From: Luidia sarsii
Lineage: Eukaryota; Echinodermata; Asteroidea; Paxillosida; Luidiidae
Assembly (NCBI GenBank): GCA_949987565.1
Contig: OX465105.1
Span: 24,923,632-24,987,631, forward strand
Length of the DNA: 64,000 bases
Reading direction: 5' to 3'
Part shown: one piece after another, positions 1 to 13,000 of the stretch
How the letters are laid out: each line of letters begins with the position of its first letter
Position numbering within the stretch: position 1 is the stretch's first letter
Notes under the pieces: model-generated
What the model was told of the DNA's origin: nothing
Databases searched by the model: none
What the model saw: the letters and a program-made list of their open reading frames with translations, nothing else
Program-made: the position numbers and the translations under genes

Positions 1-471
1 TGACATTCGTTAAGAAGACCCATATTTTCTAATGATTTTTTTTTTTAAATCAACTTATTTTTTGCTCGGATTGAATCTTCGACAAACAGCGTTTCATAGC
101 CACAGCTACCTCTTGTATTCAGGTATTTGTTGCTTAAAAGGATTAAATGAAAACTCGTCCACAAAATTATGACTTTCCCTATACGAGGGTGCCCCTGTGG
201 TCTGATACTTTAGAGATAAAGAGGTTTTCAAAACAGCTTCACCAAAAGAGGGCGCTTTTTGTAGACACCAGCATCCCACCTTGCGCCTATCAAGATGATG
301 ACTCTGCAGGATAGTACAATGACCTCCTAAAGGTTCTGCTTACTTCCGACCTGCATGATTGAAACAAACCAAAGACATGAAACATTATTTGATGAACTTT
401 TTATCAAAGCATGTTTTGTGCAGTGCTTACCAGAACAATAATATGATGCCCCCATGAAATTTCTTTTTCAA
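1..471. other. Unassigned DNA downstream of EIF3C
   Basis: I see no gene, RNA or clear repeat here. It lies 3' of the minus-strand EIF3C gene and may include its 3' UTR, but no canonical minus-strand AATAAA was found between 1 and 1005. Confidence 0.4.
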
Positions 472-920
472 AAGGTCCTGCTGGGACTACAAGGTCCCGC
501 TGGGACTACAAGGTCCCGCTAGGATCGAAAGGTCCCGCTAGGATCGAAAGGTCCCGCTAGGATCGAAAGGTCCCGCTAGGATCAAAATGTCCCGCTCGGA
601 TCGGAAGGTCCCGCTAGGATCGGAAGGTCCCGCTAGGATCGATAGGTCCCGCTAGGATCGAAAGGTCCCGCAAGGATCAAAAGGTCCCGCTCGGATCAAA
701 AGGTCCCGCTAGGATCGGAAGGTCCCGCTAGGATCGGAAGGTCCCGCTAGGATCGAAAGGTCTCGCTAGGATCGAAAGGTCCCGCTAGGATCGAAAGGTC
801 CCGCTAGGATCAAAAGGTCCCGCTAGGATCGAAAGGTCCCGCTAGGATCGCAAGGTCCCGCTAGGATCGAAAGGTCCCGCTAGGATCGAAAGGTCCCGCT
901 AAGATCCCGCTAGGATCGAC
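472..920. repeat. Minisatellite, about 20-bp unit GGTCCCGCTAGGATCGAAA
   Basis: Roughly 22 tandem copies with few substitutions. The unit is nearly identical to the hairpin core (GGTCCTGCTAGGATCGAAAC) of the palindromic MITE found at many other places in this window, so the array probably arose by local amplification of that hairpin. Confidence 0.9.
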
Positions 921-1005
921 ACGCCAGGCCCTTCACTTGAATTCACTTGTAGAACTAGTCACCGCACCCTGTTCCCTCTCCTCAATTTCTCAACCCTTCC
1001 TCCCG

Positions 1006-4000
1006 TTACTCACCGCCTCCGCTTCGGTCGCCACGGTAGCCGCCGCCGCCACCGCGATAGCCGCCGCCGCCCCCGCGGTGGTAGCCGCCCCCGCCGCTGC
1101 CACGGTAGCCTCCACGGTAGCCGCCGCCGCCGCCCCGGTAGCCTCCCCTCTCGCCGCGGTAGCCCGAGCGGCCGCCGCCGCGGTAGTTGCCGCCCTTGTC
1201 GCCGCGGTCGCCCCGGTAGTTGCCGCCCTTGTCGCGGAACTGCTGCTGCTTGTTGAAGCCGCGCCCGTCGTTCTGCCGGTACTCCAGCAGCCGCTCGCCG
1301 TTCTCCACCAGGTTGTTGACCTTGTCGGCCAGCCGCAGCCCCAGGTTCTGCAGCTTGGTGGGCTCGCAGCGGTGCATGACCACCGTCTGGGCCGGCTCGT
1401 CCCAGGACGCCTGGCCGGGGAGAAATTGGGAAAAGGGCAAACAAAATGAAAAATTGTAGATAAGATTTGAAGGTTGTAGATAACATTTGCATGGTGGAAA
1501 ATACCAAGTAGGAAGTTTGCATGGTGGAAAATACCAAGTAGGAAGTTTGCATGGTGGAAAATACCAAGTAGGAAGTTTGCATGGTGGAAATACCGAATAG
1601 GAGGTTTGCATGGTGGAAATACCAAATAGGAGGTTTGCATGGTGAAAATACCAAATAGGAGGTTTGCATGGTGGAAATACCAAATAGGAGGTTTGCATGG
1701 TGGAAATACCAAATAGGAGGTTTGCATGGTGGAAATACCAAATAGGAGGTTTTGTGGCGACACCATGTTTATCATCTCTTCAGAGGAGTATGACTAGCTA
1801 AAACACAAAACACAACACTACAGAAGCATAGACATAAATAAAATCAAACAACTAATGCAGACAAAGGGAAGAAATTACTCTGGAACTTTTGGCTCTTACC
1901 ATCTGAGCTATCCAGCCCTTAGATGGTAGCCTTCCCTATTACTCAACTAGTCTTTGCCGGAAGCAATTCAACCATTCACTGCCACATGTCTGACAATTTA
2001 TGTGGCAACTCACAAAACGAGAAACGGTGTTTGTCATGCTATTGTTTTGTGGTAGGCTGGAAAGAGTCTGTGTTTGACAGTTGGACGAAAGCGGAGTCCT
2101 GATTCGGAAAACCAGCTGAATTCGGAGGACCCGGTGTCCTGCCAAAAAGTGTCCCTGCCAAATACTGTCCGCTCATTAGCATACTGATCGCTGATTGGTT
2201 AGCGTTAGGACTAGGCTTAGGGTCGTTAGGGTTTGGATTAGAATTAGGATTGGGATTAGGATTAGGGTCAGGATTAGGGTTGTTTGGGTTAGGGTTAGCG
2301 TTACGGTTACAGTTAAGGTCCAACGGTACCAAAGTGCCCAACGTTGCGTGTGTTAGGCCAGCAACCATACACAATGCGTGTGTAGTGCGCAACCATACCC
2401 CAACCACGGTGGTTGAATGTCATACGTATTGGACCAATCAGCGATCAGTATGCTAATGAGTGGACACTATTTGGCAGGGGACACTATTTGGCATGACACC
2501 GGCACTAAAGTCGTTCAGTGGCACTCTGACATTGCCCCCCCCCTAGTCTCCCAGGGTGCTTACCATGAGCTCCTCATTGATGATCATCTTGCTGATGATG
2601 CTGTGGACGACTGGCTTATCCAACTCGAACATCTCGGCCAGAGTGTTCATGCTAGGGGGTGGGGGCGGGGAGGGCAAAATCAACACAAAGTTAAAAAAAA
2701 AGGTGTCATTCATTATCGGAAGGCCTGACATTTCTATTAACCCCCAAATTATTCTTGGACCCTGTACTTGGTTTATATGATGCAGACAAAGGACATATTA
2801 TGCAGACATGGGTCATATCTAATCGAGGGGAATCACATTGCAGACAAGGGACCTAGACAAGGGACATATTTCCTAGACGAGGGACATATTTCCTAGACGA
2901 GGGACATATTTCCTAGACGAGGGACATATTTCCTAGACGAGGGACATATTTCCTAGACGAGGGCCATATTTCCTAGACAAGGGACATATTTCCTAGACAA
3001 GGGACATATTTCCTAGACGAGGGACATATTTCCTAGACGAGGGACATATTTCCTAGACAAGGGACATATTTCCTAGACGAGGGACATATTTCCTAGACGA
3101 GGGACATATTTCCTAGAGGAGGGTCATATAAGGCAGACAAAGGGATATAGCCTGATGGCCGTGCCACATAATATGGGCCCCCATTATCCAGCACAGCACC
3201 TTTGGGATATTCATAATTAAATGCGTGTCAGCACTTCATTTCCATGCAAAAAAATTTTGTCTGGGGAGTTTATTTCTGGAGGAATCACAACCCACGGTGA
3301 ATGGCCGCCTTACCTGAGAGAGTCGTACACGCTTCCGTAGGTGAACAGGTAGGTCCTCAGACTCTCCTCCTGAATTTTCCTGTTGATGTGAACATGACCC
3401 AGAGGTAGATAGCTGACATACACAAAGACATGCTACAGCCCTATGCCCTAATCTGAGGGGCTTTGTAAATGACAGGGAACCATAAAATTTTTAAGCATTA
3501 GCACAGTGAATACAGAATGATCGTATTGTGTTGGTGCAATAGAGACTATTTGGTCAGAGTCGTTTTTACCTTTTATTTAACGCAGTGGCTGTTGTTACGG
3601 CAGTCGTCCGTATGGTTCCTTGACTTCACAGTATTTGTCAGGATGTTTAGCTTTTGGAACCAGACTATCAGCTAATAGACTGGTTCAACCAGCCCGCAAT
3701 GCTGACGAAATACAATCAAGTCAGGGAACCACACGGACGACTGCCGTAACAACAGCCACTGCGTTTATTTAAACCTTTTTTTGGGGGGTGGGGGATATTT
3801 GCTGAAGCCATACGATCTATGAAACCAGAAGATGGTTACCAATCGTAAAGTTAAATGGAGATAAATCATAAGGCTCCATCCATACGTAGTCCAGACCGCA
3901 CAGATAAATTTGTGATATCCACTAGTCAGCACGGTTCGTGCAGGGCGGACGGTGGACAGCGGGCGTTTTTTTTTAACTTTTCTTTTCTACTAACCTGGTG

Positions 4001-7000
4001 ATGAGCTCGCGGACGTGGTCGCTGTTGGGGAAGAGGTTCCAGACCTTGCCGTTCATCTTGTCGTTGAGCAGGAAGTCCTTGCAGGCGCGCCAGTTGCCGT
4101 AGCGCATGGCCCGCGAGGCGGCCACCACGTGCTCCCGCATGCTCTCCGGCGGGCCCACCAGGGTCTGGCGCTCGCTCAGCCGCAGCTGGTGGTGGAAGCT
4201 CTTGCTGATCATGCGCCGGCGGATGTCAAAGTTGTGAGCTGCGGCCGGGGGCGAGTGGGGGGAGAAGGAAAGAGAGAGAAGAGGAATGATTTGAAGAATC
4301 GGCAAAGAGAATACGACTGGACCTGTGGTCGATTTCACCAAACTCATCAAAACTTTCCATTAAGCGGCAGGCGATAAGCAACGCACAGAAACCATACGGT
4401 GTATTCACAACTTGCGATGGGTTATCCATCGTAGGTCGTGTTACGATGCATCCTGAGGCTTTGCGAAATCCACCCCAGGACTTGAAACCTGAGACCTCAG
4501 GCTTGACATACCAGCACTCTCACTATCCGAACTATCTGGCCCTTAGATGGCAGCCTTCCCGAAATAGTGGACGATCTTTGACCATTAACTGCCGGGATTA
4601 TCTGCGGCCAGCGGTCCAAACCAGGGCACCACTATTGCTTTAAACAGACTCAAATGGCCCATTGCATGTAGCTGATGGAGCATAGCATGACTGTCAATTA
4701 GCGCAACTGCTGCCGCTGATCTAGTAATTCATGTGGCAACTTCTGTCAAAACAGGGTCCAATTTCATAGAGCTTCCCAAGCGCCAACATTTGCTTAACCA
4801 CAAAAAGTAATAATTCATAGGATCACCTTGCCAACCAAAACTTCACTGTTGTTTCATGCTCAGTAAGGAATAGTGGAAAGTCAAAAGCAACTGACATCAG
4901 ATCAAAGTGCGGTTTGTAATCCTGTTTACACAAGAAAGAATTTTATGCTAGCACCTCTATGAAATTGGGCCTTGGTCTTTGCCACGCTACATTTTACTTT
5001 GTGGTAGACTTTGGGTGATATACAAAATTGTTGCAAACTGCTTACTGAAATGTAAATCTTAAAATTTAGTGGGCCCGACGTTTCGATCCTAGCAGGACCT
5101 TTCTCAAAGGCAGAGTGGAAAGTCAGTGTGGTAGACTTTGTTTAAAATTCGGTCGTTAGCAGTTTCCGGTTAAGAAGGGCCTGATCGCAGCGGTTTAAGA
5201 GTCCGGCAAATGGATTCTCCTTACAGGCCATGTAGGGGATCTCCAGCAGCATGGCTGAGACCAGGTAGACGCACTCCAGGAGCTCCAGGTTGATGTGCAT
5301 GTGGAAGGGCAGCTGGCGACTCTTCTCAATCTTCTCCTGGGAGGGGTCGCGCTCCTGCTGACGCTGCATCAGGAGACCCTGCAATGGGGAAGGGGACCAG
5401 GCCAGGTGTCTATGTGTCTCTATGCATGTATGGGTAGGTCTCTATGTGTCTCTATGCATGTATGGGTCTATATGAGTCTATATATTCTCTATGAGTCTCT
5501 ATGAGTCTATATGAGGTCTCTACGAGTCTCTATGGGGTCTATATGAGTCTCTATGAGGTCTATATGAGTCTATATATATGAGTCTATATGAGGTCTCTAT
5601 GAGACCCTGCAATGGGGAAGGGGACCAGGCCGGGTCTCTATGTGTCTCTATGCATGTATGGGTCTATATGAGTCTATACGAGTCTCTATGAGTCTCTATG
5701 AGTCTCTATGAGGTCTATATGAGTCTCTATGAGGTGAATGAGTCTCTATGAGGTCTATATGAGTCTCTATGAGTCTCTATGAGGTCTATGTGACTCTCTA
5801 TGAGGTCTATATGAGGTGTATGAGTCTCTTTGAGATCTATGTGAGTCTCTATGAGTCTATATGAGTCTATATGAGTCTCTATGAGTCTATATGAGTCTAT
5901 ATGAGTCTCTATGAGGTCTCTATGAGTCTATATGAGTCTCTATGAGGTGTATGAGTCTCTATAAGGTCTCTATGAGTCTCTAACTCTCCAAGTCTATCTG
6001 AGTCTATCTCATCCAGACCGTTACCTGAGCAAGGAGCTCCTTGGCTCTGCCTCCACTCTGGATGTCCAGCAGGGCGTGGTGGGCATCCTTGATGTTGCCA
6101 TGGCGAAAGGCACACAGGCCCAGCTGTACCATGGTCCTGTTGTACAGGATCTACGACGCAAAGGCGAGAAAAAACACAGGGCTCAAATTCCAAGGGGGAA
6201 AAAAGGGACTGAAATATGTGGCAATCAATTGTTAAATGCTTCTGATTGGCACCCCCCCCCCCCCCCCCCCCGCCAAAGAGAAGTTTACTTTTGGGAGGGC
6301 TGCAATTTATAGCTCAGATGGTAAGAACGCTGGTGCGCAAAACCAGAGGTCTCAGTTCAGTCAAATTTTCTTTGGCAAGGATTTTTAAAATCCTGCGCTA
6401 TCCAGCCCTTAAATGATTCACTAGGCGCATGTGTGAATTGCTTCCCTGCCTGGAATGCAGTTGTCGTCTGATAATTGCTGTGTTTTTCTTATCAATTTTG
6501 GCAAAGGAGGTAAAGCAACAACGTTAACCACTTCACGCCGGGGGGGGGTTTCAGCACCGATGGGAATTCCAATGCCAGACCGATGACCGTTGGGCTGTGT
6601 GGCATGCAAAGACAATGTCCCCCGCGTGCTTTCAGCTGCAGAGCGGTGTCCCTCGATCCTCCACAGTAAAAGTCCCACAATTGCACAATTACTACTGCTA
6701 ATCTTGCAATTCATGTGGCAACTTGCGTCAAAAAGGGTCTTTGTACTGATTCGTATTGCTTTGTTCTAAGCTGAAAAGAGTCTTTGTTTAGAATGTGGAC
6801 AATAGTGATGCCCAAATTCGGAGGGCCCGTCGCATAGTCAAGCCAACGGAGCTCCGGATTCGGAGGTCCCGGCGCGAAGTGGTTAAATTCAACAAACGAC
6901 CGCCATTTTCCTCTGTTTTCCGCCGAGCGCAGAAGATTCCGCGCTAGCTCTAGCTCTAAAAGCGCCAAATCCTCGCTTACGCGATCCGTTAAAGATGAAT

Positions 7001-10000
7001 CCTGTGCTTGCGGCGAGTGAGCGCTTACGCGACCGAGAGATGCGATTGCAAGATTCACAGTAGGGGTGCAGGCGCCCTTCAGTTTTTAGGGTTTTAACAC
7101 ATAAAATTAGAGCAGTTTGAGATACCAGTTTGACATAAAATCTAAAAAAATAAATCACGCCATTTCTGGAAATCCGGAAAAAAATCGCACCAAAAAAAAA
7201 AATTCACACCTTACATCCCTCTGTCAAGAGTGCTAAAAGTGCTAAATTTTTAAGCCCCCCCCCCAAAAAGGAATGATTCCTCCCAAATAGGAATGGTTGG
7301 CAGCTATGGCCTGGCAGCAGGACCTACCTGGGTGGGGATGTCCGAGTGCTGGATGTTGGACTGGAGGTGGGACATGAGGATCAGGTCCCGGGCCATGTAC
7401 CAGCGGTCGTGCAGGGCGTGGTGGTAGATGTGGCACAGCATGGCCCGGGTGCGGATCAGATCCGTGGTGTCCTTGGAGTAGATGAACTTGCACATCCTGT
7501 CCATCAGCTTGGCCGAAGTTTCTGCGGGGGGGAGGTTAGGTGGGGGTAGGCGCACAAAACGGAAAATAATGAGCAATTAAACAAAATGACCTTCTTTTGC
7601 CCTTCTGCAAGGCACCTGACGAATTTCACTACCGACTGCGACTGGAACAAGAGGACTACGATGACAGGGGTGCACCTCTCCAATTTGGGCATCGGCGGCT
7701 TACCGTTGTTCTCCGAGCCAGGCGTCTTCTTCTTCTTCTCCTCCTCCTTCTCCTCCTCCGGCTTGTCCTTGCCTTCCTGGCCGTCGCCGTCCGTCGCGGC
7801 CGTCTCCTGGCCCTCCTTCTCCCCCGTGGACTCCCCGGCCTCCTTGTCGACGCCCTCCTTCTCCTCCTTGGTGCCCTCCTCCTCCTTGGCGCCCTCCTTC
7901 TCCTCCTTGGCGCCCTCCTTCTCCTCCTTGGCGCCCTCCTCATCCTTGGCACCCTCCTCATCCTTGACGCCCTCCTTCTCCTCATCCTTGGCGCCCTCCT
8001 TCTCCTCCTCCTTGGCACACTCCTTCTCCTCCTCCTTGGCGCCCTCCTTCTCCTCCTTGGTGCCCTCCTTCTCCTCGATGCTGCCCTTCTCCTCCTTGGC
8101 GCCGGGGCTGGCGGGAGCCTCCTCGTCGGCCCGGTTGTCGCCGGCCTCAGGAGCGGCGGCGGGCGGCTCCTTCTCCCCCTTGGTCTCCTTCAGGATCTTG
8201 GCCCGGCGCTCCTGGACCTGCTCCTCCAGCTGCTGCAGCTTGTCATAGTCGTACTGTGCGGGCGGAAGAGAGATTACAGGGCTCTTAGCGAGAGGGTTCG
8301 GGACACAAGTGGGAACAAAGGTCAGCCACTGTGATGACAAGACTCTTAGTGAGAGGGTTCGGGACTCTAGAGGAGGAAAGGAAAGTCACTGTGGTTACAA
8401 GGGTCTTAGTGAGAGGGTTCGGGACACCAGTGGATCAAAGGAAAGCCACTGTCATTACAACACTCTTAGGGAGAGGGTTCGGGCTACTAGCGGAAGAAAG
8501 GAAAGCCACTGTGATAACAAGGCCCTTATCAAGAGGGTTCATTTCGAGAATCGTGCATTTCTTAGTATTCGAAACAGCCTTTGGAAAATTCCTCGTCCCG
8601 TCTGGTTCTGCTTGACTCCGGACTCCGTGAGAGACCACTTATTTGGGGAAGCTTAGTTCCAGGCAGGGCAAGGGAGGGGGGTGTCACCTTGTAGTAGATG
8701 TGGTTGATGTAGCGCATGTAGATGCGGCACAAGTCCGAGGCACTGCCACGCTCCTCCAGGTAGGACTGCAAGGTGGTGATGATCTTAGTCACACCAGTCT
8801 CGTCCTTCAGCCTGCAATCGAATGAGGGAGACGGCTTGCCGTTCAGTCCAGGGACCAATTTCAGAGACCTGCTGAAAGGGTCTCTGCAGTAGACACTCTA
8901 TCACTTCAATCCACGCTAGCAATCAAACTGTTTTCCACACTCGTTCGAGGTGTGTGTTTGCAAGTTTTCAGTTTTTATGCTAATGAGAATTCCAATATTC
9001 ATGAGCAAATTTGCGATGTCATCGCAGGTCCATGCAATAGAAACCCAATTTGTTGTGTACAAACGTTTCTGAAATTGTTTCGTTTTTTCCTGCAGACCTA
9101 TCCCTAAAACTGTTGATTTACTGCCAAAACGTATGCTTCAGAGACTCATTCGTTTAGTGAAGACGTTTTTCATCAAACCTAATCTAGAGTGATTTACTGT
9201 AGTTTAAAAGTTTATGTTTTTAATGTTTTAAAAGTTAATGGTTTTTGAACTGTGGGTTTTCTAACCTGACCTTGCAATAGCACCCTCAATTTTATAATGA
9301 TATTTTTCAAGGTAAAAAAGATTCCACTCCTCTAAGAAAAAAAGAAGCTTGGGTCCTTTTTCCCAGAACAGGAAGGGGTCTGCCCAAGGAGCATGTCGCT
9401 GGCGTAGCGATCCCGTACCTGTCCACAAACTCGGTGGAGTGGGCGTCGGCCGACTGCAGGATCTTGGTGAACTCCTTGTCCATGCGCTCCACAATGGTCA
9501 GTACGCAGCCGCGGACACGGTACGGCTTCTCCTGGGACGAGAAATTCGGCGACGAGGAAAAAAAAAAAAAAAAAAAAAAAGTCAACGGCCACGTTTGGCG
9601 AGGCAACCCGCGTAGGGAACTCAAAGGCACCCGAAGTAACAAAAAAAAATAACCTTCTCCAAACCAAAAAATCCCACGACTTTTCCATGATCTAATTTAG
9701 AAAACAAACTCCAGGGGGGACTCTTTTGGCGGGAAGGTTTATCTACGCTTCACCGCTCCTCCAAGCCCTACAAAACCCCTGATGATAGTTGGAATCCAGC
9801 AGTCTCCTGACGACGAGCAGAGTACACACTGCTCGAAACGTTGAGTCACCGGCTCTTTTCAGAGCCACACTCGGTCTCAAAAGAGATGATACACATGGTG
9901 TCACCGCAAACCAATTAATAATAAACTCCAGGCGCCAGATTCATAGAGCCACTTAAGCACTCAACATAGACTCAACATCGATGACTTGTGACTCAGAGTA

Positions 10001-13000
10001 AACATCGATGACTTGTGACTCAGACTAAACGTTGACGACTCTTGACATGGACTCAAACTAGGACAGTTTTGTGACTGGATGTGAACAAGTGGAATATGCA
10101 TACCGAATAGTTCTCAGAGTCCTCCGTGATATTCTCGTTGATGGTGATGTCTGGATTCTGCTTCAGGATCTCCAACATCTCCGTGATGCAGTCCATACAC
10201 CTGACGCCAAGGAGAAGGAGAAGGCAATCGTTAGGGTCCATCACTTCCTGCTAGCTAGCTAGCTCACACAGAGGTTTTCTGTGCTGGGCCAGGGTACATG
10301 AGGGGGGGTCATGCCTTAATGCTGGCACTGTGGTGTCACTGAAGGGTCTGTTGTGTACAAGCCGGATAGGGTCATTGCATCCACAGAGCTGTGACTGTGA
10401 ATGGGTGCACTGAATGGCCCACTGTGTGCAAGCTGAATAGGGTCATTGCATCCACAGCTGTGACTGTGAATGGGTGCACTGAATGGCCCATTGTGTGCAA
10501 GCTGAATGGGATCATTGCATCCACAGCTGTGACTGTGAATGGGTGCACTGAATGGCCCATTGTGTACAAGCTGAATAGGGTCATTGCATCCACAGCTGTG
10601 ACTGTGAATGGGTGCACTGAATGGCCCATTGTGTGCAAGCTGAATAGGGTCATTGCATCCACAGCTGGGACTGTGAATGGGTGCACTGAATAGCCCACTG
10701 TGTACAAGCTGAATGGGGTCATTGCATCCACAGCTGTGACTTTGAATGGGTGCACTGAATGGCCCACTGTGTGCAAGCTGAATAGGGTCATTGCATCCAC
10801 AGCTGTGACTGTGAATGGGTGCACTGAATGGCCCACTGTGTACAAGCTGAATAGGGTCATTGCATCCACAGCTGTGACTGTGAATGGGTGCACTGAATGG
10901 CCCACTGTGTACAAGCTGAATAGGGTCATTGCATCCACAGCTGTGACTGTGAAGGGGTGCACTGAATGGCCCACTGTGTACAAGCTGAATAGGGTCATTG
11001 CATCCACAGCTGTGATTGTGAATGGCTGCACTGAATGGCCCACTGTGTACAAGCTGAATAGGGTCATTGCATCCACAGCTGTGACTGTGAATGGGTGCAC
11101 TGAATGGCCCATTGTGTGCAAGCTGAATAGGGTCATTGCATCCACAGCTGTGACTGTGAATGGGTGCACTGAATGGTCCACTGTGTACAAGCTGAATAGG
11201 GTCATTGCATCCACAGCTGGGACTGTGAATGGGTGCACTGAATGGCCCATTGTGTACAAGCTGAATGGGGTCATTGCATCCACAGCTGTGACTGTGAATG
11301 GGTGCACTGAATGGTCCACTGTGTACAAGCTGAATAGGGTCATTGCATCCACAGCTATGACTGTGAATGGATGCACTGAATGGTCCACTGTGTACAAGCT
11401 GAATAGGGTCATTGCATCCACAGCTGTGATTGTGAATGGGTGCACTGAATGGTCCACTGTGTACAAGCTGAATAGGGTCATTGCATCCACAGCTATGACT
11501 GTGAATGGCTGCACTGAATGGTCCACTGTGTACAAGCTGAATAGGGTCATTGCATCCACAGCTGTGACTGTGAATGGGTGCACTGAATGATCCACTGTGT
11601 ACAAGCTGAATAGGGTCATTGCATCCACAGCTGTGACTGTGAAGGGGTGCACTGAATATTCCACTGTGTACAAGCTGAATAGGGTCATTGCATCCACAGC
11701 TGTGACTGTGAATGGGTGCACTGAATGGCCCACTGTGTACAAGCTGAATAGGGTCAGTGCATCCACAGCTGTGACTGTGAATGGGTGCACTGAATGGCCC
11801 ACTGTGTACAAGCTGAATAGGATCATTGCATCCACAGAGCTGTGACTGTGAATGGCTGCAATGTATGGCCCACTGTGTACAAGCTGAATGGGGTCATTGC
11901 ATCCACAGCTCCGACTGTGTGCACTGAACAGCCCATTACGTACAGCAAAAATGAACTACCAATATCCAAGCCAAGTGAGGAAAGACGGAAACTTGAGGAC
12001 AAGAGCAAGACCTTGAGGACAACAGACGGCGGTGGACGGAGGATATCCAAGCTCTTGTGTGTTTCCCGCTACAAGTTAACGCCCCAATCTCTTTACATTA
12101 TTTTTGTGTGTGGGGGGGGGGAGGAGGAGGAAAGGAGGGAGGAGGAGAGGAGGGAGGAGGGAGGTACTTACTTGGCCCACATCTCGGGCTTCATGCAGGT
12201 GGCCACGTTGGGGTTGTAGTCGTAGATGGCGGCCGTGATGTTGAAGAGCACCTTCAGGTCCATGGCCACGCCCAGGTTGTTCTGGGCGCAGATGTGACGC
12301 AGCTCCTTCAGCAGCTCAATCTGCTCCTTGCGGTTAGTGCCCTTGCGGCCGCGGGCCGACACGATCTCGTGGAGCTTCTTGATGACCAGGGGGTGGGTGA
12401 TATCCGTGCCCTTCTCAAACATCACCTGGAGGGTGACAATTTACGCAGAAATCAGGGTGGGTTTTATTTTAGGCGGGTGGTGTTTTCGGATGTTCCTTTG
12501 TAAAACCGACTTAACAATTTTTTTTTACTGGACTTGGATTTGAACCCCAAGACCTATGGGTTTTGCGTACCGGCGCTCTCACCATCTGGGCTACCCAGCC
12601 CTTAGAAGGCGGCCTTCCTAAATAGTCTACTAGTCCTTGCCAGGGATCAAACTGAATATCAACGCCAGTCTCATACACACGGCCATGTAGGTCGGGTGAA
12701 ACCGACTGAGAATTGGCAAAGAAAACTCGGTCTGGACTGGGACTTGAACCCGAGACCTCTGGGTTTTGTGTACCGGCGCTCTTACCATCTGAGCTATCCT
12801 GCCCTTAGACGGGGTTCTCTGTTTGAGTTGAAGCTTTGCATTCTTTTTTGAAACGTAGTACAACCTTCCAAAAACCAAAACCAAAGGCCACCAGCTTTTG
12901 TGCCTCATATTTTGAATATGAAGGAAAGAGAGAACGACAAAGCCTTCCAAAAATGGCAATTTAATGATAATTTTTTTGTTTTAACCCAAGTGTCGATTTC

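Noticed and set aside
937..1449. 170-codon Ala/Val-rich plus-strand frame
   Set aside because: It is the antisense shadow of the GC-rich RGG-coding exon of EIF3C.
7586..8334. Ser- or Leu-rich plus-strand frames of 220-245 codons
   Set aside because: They are antisense shadows of the Lys/Glu repeat exon of EIF3C.
10372..11835. 487-codon open frame on the minus strand and two shorter ones on the plus strand
   Set aside because: It is a 69-bp (23-codon) tandem repeat inside an EIF3C intron; open frames on both strands follow from the unit length, with no start context or conserved domain.
12690..12815. Possible genuine tRNA gene
   Set aside because: A and B boxes are present but the acceptor stem does not pair, position 33 is not U, and many dispersed copies share a non-tRNA tail; it is a SINE.
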